A DNA stretch of 62,687 bases from positions 1 through 62,687 of the forward strand of contig NZ_JAAVTK010000021.1 of NCBI RefSeq assembly GCF_012275535.1, in the 5' to 3' direction. The DNA is from Hymenobacter artigasi (GTDB taxonomy: Bacteria; Bacteroidota; Bacteroidia; Cytophagales; Hymenobacteraceae). Below are positions 59,606-62,687 of this stretch, piece by piece. The notes beneath the pieces are model-generated. The model ran no database searches, had not been told where the DNA came from, and was given only the letters and a program-made list of their open reading frames with translations. Both the position numbers and the translations under genes were made by a program. How positions within the stretch are numbered: the stretch's first letter is position 1; each line of letters starts with the position of its first letter.

Positions 59606-62539
59606 ATGAGAATTACTTTACCAGTGTGGCTTTTAGCAATGGCTTTTCTGCCGCTAGTCGGTTGGGCACAAACGCCACAACTTGAGTTAACTGAGGGAAC
59701 TCCCACAGTAAATACGATTAAATCGCGTAAGCAGGAGACTGCTTTTAAGCAGTTAATGGCGACGGCAGCGGCTAGAGTTGCTGCTGCCTGTACTAACACC
59801 ACGACACTGGATTTTAACCAGCGGCCAGTGAACGAAGATTGGAAGAACCATGCTCCTGTCAATGCCGGGGCGGCAAATACCAATACGACAATTACAACGG
59901 CTGGCTCGTACATAGAGCCAGTTGGGGGTGCGGAGACTACCTTGCGTGTAAGCAATAATGGCGGTACCCTGAATGGGCAACCACTCTTTTGGTTTGCCGA
60001 TTACACCAGTTCCCGAAATGCTACGACGCAGATAACATACTCTTTTAACCGTCCGGTTAACAATTTCTCGCTCCGTATTCAGGACATTGATATTGGTACT
60101 GGGGCAAACGGCTGGATTGATGAGGTAACCTTTAATGCTACCCAAGCCAACGGCGTTGTTCTCAACTTGTCTTCGGCTTCTGACGCAACGTATACCAATA
60201 ATGTTTTCTACAATACGGTAAGCGGCAACAAAATCACGGGTATCCAAAACAACGTGCCTAACTCTGAACAGGCAACAGTTACGGTTACGTTTAATAAGCC
60301 CATCGTTTCTTTTCAAATAACGTATCGTAATACAGTCAACTTGACGAATCCAGGTGGCCAGTTCATCGGTATAAACTACATGAGCTGGTGCACCCAGGCC
60401 AACGTGGCCACCACGCTCAGCGGACCTGCTCGTGCCATCGTGGGAACGCAGGTGACCTACACGGCTGCCACCACGGCTTCCGGCGACTACGATGCCTCCG
60501 GTGTTCGGCCCCAAGTGCAGCTTAGTCCGGGCCTGAACTCGCAGAGCCCCGTGTTTCCGGTGGGCAGCAGCTACAACAACACAACGGGTTTGCTAACGCT
60601 GCCGGTTGTGCCGCTTCTGGCCGTTGGCACCAGCAGCACCTCCATCATCAAATTTAATATGCCGTCCTCTACCGTGACGGGCAAGGCCAGCAGCACCATC
60701 GATACCGACGATGCTGACCCGTTGGATAATAACGGCTCGCTCACTAATGCCAACGTTACCACCACTACCAACGCGGCACCGACAGCAGCGGCAAAATCGG
60801 CCAGTGTTACCGCCAACACGGCGATATTTTCGGCACTGCCGGCGATGACGGGTACCGACCCTAACAACGACGTGCTGACTTACACCATTGTTGGGTCGAG
60901 CATTGCTAACATCAACTTCGGAACCGTCTACTACACCCGCAATGGAGTGCGGACGGCCCTTGCTGGCACCAGCAATGTGACGCTGACCGAGGCCGAGGCA
61001 GCTACACTGGAGTTTAAGAATGCCACTGGTGTACGTACCCCAACTGCTTCCAGCCGCTCTTTTAGCTACTTCGTGTCAGACCTGTACGGTGGTGATAGCC
61101 CTGCGGTAAATTACACCATTACAATCGGCGACCAGCCGGCTGTATACACTTCGCCAAACACATTTATTCGCGCCAGTTTGGTTGATAACCAGATTTTGGC
61201 TTCTGTTACAGACCCTGATGGTGCGATTACGACAGCATCTTCTGTTCAAACAGCTGGGACTAATCAAGCTAGAATCCTTTTTAATACCACGACGGGCCAG
61301 TTTACTGCCAACATAGGTAATGGCAATGGTCAACAACCGGCGGCAGGTACTTATACCTACAATGTGACCACCTTCGGAGCCAGCGCAGGAACTTCCGTTA
61401 CCACAGTTACCATCACTATCCTGGCTTCCGACACGGAAGCGGCTTATTCGACCAGCAACACATTCAACCGCGACGCCCTCAGTACCGGCATGACGTTGGC
61501 AACCGTGACCGACCCCGACGGGCCACTGACAAACGCCGCACTCACAGGTGCCGCGCCAACCGGTGTTACGTTTAATACCACCAACGGAAGATTCACTGTT
61601 GGTTCGAGCGTTCCGTTTGCAGGTACTTACACATACAATGTTACCACCACCGACGTAGCCGGTGGTACAACGGTAGCCCCTGTCACTATCATCATTCGAG
61701 AGGATGTAGAAGCCTTGTACACTTCTGCCGCGGCCCAGCCAAATGCTTATGCGAATGGGTTTTCTTTGGCTACCGTAACGGATGCAGATGGTAACATCAC
61801 CAATGCTGTTCTGAGCACATCAACTTTGCCCGCTGGGGTTGGCATAAACTCCACAACCGGCCAATTTACTGTTACCGACCGTACGCTGTTGAAACCCGGC
61901 ACCTACATTGTCCAGGTTAGAACAACGGATGTCACCGGAGGATTGACTCTGCAGGATGTGGCCATCAATATCGGTGCCCGTCCCCTTCCGGTTGAGCTGA
62001 CGGCCTTCACGGCTACGGCCAAGAGCCAGGATGCGCTGTTGGCCTGGAACACGGCTTCGGAGAAGAACAACGACCACTTCGACGTGGAGCGCAGCCTCAA
62101 CGGCTCGGACTACGTGAAAATCAGCCAGGTGCAGGCCAAGGGTGCCAAAACTACTCCCACCGACTATGCCCTGACCGATGCCGGCATCGGCGCGAAAGTG
62201 AGCGGCACGGTGTACTACCGCCTCAAGCAGGTAGACACCGATGGCACTACTACTTACTCGCCCGTGCGTACAGTGGCTTTCACCAGCACATTGGTGCCGA
62301 CCATCAGCCTTACGCCGAACCCGGCCACGGCCGCTACCACCAAGCTAGACCTGACCCAGCTGCCCGCTGGTTCGTACGAAGTGCGAGTGCTGGATGCTAC
62401 CGGCCGTACCGTGCTCAGCACGACGCTGACTGCCGGCCTGGCTCACGCCCTCGACCTGAACACCGTGGCCAGCGGTACCTACACTGTTGTGGTACGCGGC
62501 CACTCCCTCACCTTGGCCAAGCACTTGGTGAAGGAATAG
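59606..62539 (+). CDS. T9SS adhesin-like protein, paralogue of the giant protein
   Basis: This 977-residue secreted protein has a signal peptide (1-22, ending VGWAQ). An N-terminal domain (about 60-265) contains LRIQDIDIGTG and ends in NYMSWCTQANVATT, homologous to the start of the giant protein. One DUF11-like repeat (about 268-390) and a cadherin-like segment (about 395-510) follow. Three repeats of about 100 residues start YTSPNTF, YSTSNTF and YTSAAAQ, each with VTDPDG or VTDADG. The end is a PLPVELTAFTAT domain (near 793) and a type A sorting domain with TPNPATAATTKLDL to LAKHLVKE. The last 550 bases closely match the giant gene at DNA level. Codons in the first quarter and in the middle repeats are visibly more AT-rich than in the shared C-terminal part. 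Confidence 0.92.
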   Translation: MRITLPVWLLAMAFLPLVGWAQTPQLELTEGTPTVNTIKSRKQETAFKQLMATAAARVAAACTNTTTLDFNQRPVNEDWKNHAPVNAGAANTNTTITTAGSYIEPVGGAETTLRVSNNGGTLNGQPLFWFADYTSSRNATTQITYSFNRPVNNFSLRIQDIDIGTGANGWIDEVTFNATQANGVVLNLSSASDATYTNNVFYNTVSGNKITGIQNNVPNSEQATVTVTFNKPIVSFQITYRNTVNLTNPGGQFIGINYMSWCTQANVATTLSGPARAIVGTQVTYTAATTASGDYDASGVRPQVQLSPGLNSQSPVFPVGSSYNNTTGLLTLPVVPLLAVGTSSTSIIKFNMPSSTVTGKASSTIDTDDADPLDNNGSLTNANVTTTTNAAPTAAAKSASVTANTAIFSALPAMTGTDPNNDVLTYTIVGSSIANINFGTVYYTRNGVRTALAGTSNVTLTEAEAATLEFKNATGVRTPTASSRSFSYFVSDLYGGDSPAVNYTITIGDQPAVYTSPNTFIRASLVDNQILASVTDPDGAITTASSVQTAGTNQARILFNTTTGQFTANIGNGNGQQPAAGTYTYNVTTFGASAGTSVTTVTITILASDTEAAYSTSNTFNRDALSTGMTLATVTDPDGPLTNAALTGAAPTGVTFNTTNGRFTVGSSVPFAGTYTYNVTTTDVAGGTTVAPVTIIIREDVEALYTSAAAQPNAYANGFSLATVTDADGNITNAVLSTSTLPAGVGINSTTGQFTVTDRTLLKPGTYIVQVRTTDVTGGLTLQDVAINIGARPLPVELTAFTATAKSQDALLAWNTASEKNNDHFDVERSLNGSDYVKISQVQAKGAKTTPTDYALTDAGIGAKVSGTVYYRLKQVDTDGTTTYSPVRTVAFTSTLVPTISLTPNPATAATTKLDLTQLPAGSYEVRVLDATGRTVLSTTLTAGLAHALDLNTVASGTYTVVVRGHSLTLAKHLVKE

Positions 62540-62574
62540 CTGAAGCATCCGGGCACACTGTCCGATTGATAAAA

Positions 62575-62647
62575 AAGCCCTCCCTTAGTCGGGCTTGTCC
62601 TTACCCAAAACTCAGAAAGCGCCGGCCAGTAGGTCGGCGCTTTTTTT
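62575..62647. terminator. Terminator hairpins after the second T9SS gene
   Basis: A weak 6-base stem AAGCCC/GGGCTT (62575-62580 with 62591-62596) is followed by a better 9-base stem AAAGCGCCG/CGGCGCTTT (62616-62624 with 62635-62643) that runs into seven T at 62641-62647. Confidence 0.7.
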
Positions 62648-62671
62648 GTGGGCGGGTAGTAGCTTTCGGAC

Positions 62672-62687
62672 ATGAGCATTTCAACAG
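62672..62687 (+). CDS. Possible start of a truncated gene at the right edge
   Basis: An ATG at 62672 opens a frame reading MSIST to the window end, preceded by TAGCTTTCG, which resembles a -7 box. Only five codons are visible, so this is little more than a guess. Confidence 0.2.

Overview
The window looks like a chromosomal segment of a GC-rich member of the Bacteroidota, most like Hymenobacter and its relatives in the Cytophagales. The evidence is three very large secreted proteins ending in type IX secretion (T9SS) type A sorting domains, a lipidated TamA-like Omp85 protein beside TamB, several -7 promoter boxes of the Bacteroidota form TAnnTTTG, weak or absent Shine-Dalgarno sites, and families common in that group (DUF4142, DUF547, TerB-like). 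The genus is inferred from protein style. No 16S gene or other phylogenetic marker was used.

Layout. The left edge holds the 3' end of an IS630-type transposase. Positions 0.3-11 kb are mostly core genes: a hybrid sensor kinase and sigma-54 (minus strand), asnS (plus), a two-gene polysaccharide O-acetylation operon with an AlgX/AlgJ-like protein and an AlgI-like MBOAT (minus), and a Rieske/FAD reductase fusion (plus). Positions 11.3-13.4 kb carry three paralogous small secreted proteins. uvrA follows, then four consecutive DUF4142 lipoproteins on the minus strand (16.8-19.8 kb), an unknown lipoprotein and a T9SS cargo protein. Positions 24-30 kb contain a crotonase pseudogene, ispD with an octamer repeat in its coding start, queA, a MacB/FtsX-type permease, a MscS channel and a TerB-like protein, then two valine tRNAs in tandem. 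Two overlapping minus-strand genes follow (DUF547 and a DUF6134-like protein). A plus-strand run comes next: family-2 glycosyltransferase, extended SDR, classical SDR, GT-C membrane glycosyltransferase and a GNAT-fold acyltransferase. It reads as a lipid or glycolipid pathway. tamB and tamL are on the minus strand, overlapping by four bases. The right third holds malQ, a 2938-residue adhesin-like T9SS protein, a decayed second malQ tail, and a 977-residue T9SS paralogue.

How the parts relate. Much of the window concerns the envelope: exopolysaccharide acetylation, outer-membrane assembly or lipid transport (TamB/TamL), exported lipoproteins and T9SS adhesins. Three observations stand out. First, the order malQ end, AT-rich spacer, T9SS adhesin occurs twice in tandem, with the second malQ reduced to a tail. 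Second, an inverted pair of 8-nt tandem repeats lies around the start of ispD, one copy inside the reading frame where unit slippage would shift frame. Third, the 32.5-38.0 kb run combines two SDRs with a YghO-like GNAT acyltransferase, enzyme types known from bacterial ceramide synthesis. Dispersed inverted repeats sharing a GAGCGnAGCGAA-like core lie in several gene gaps. No CRISPR array, prophage or complete insertion sequence was seen.
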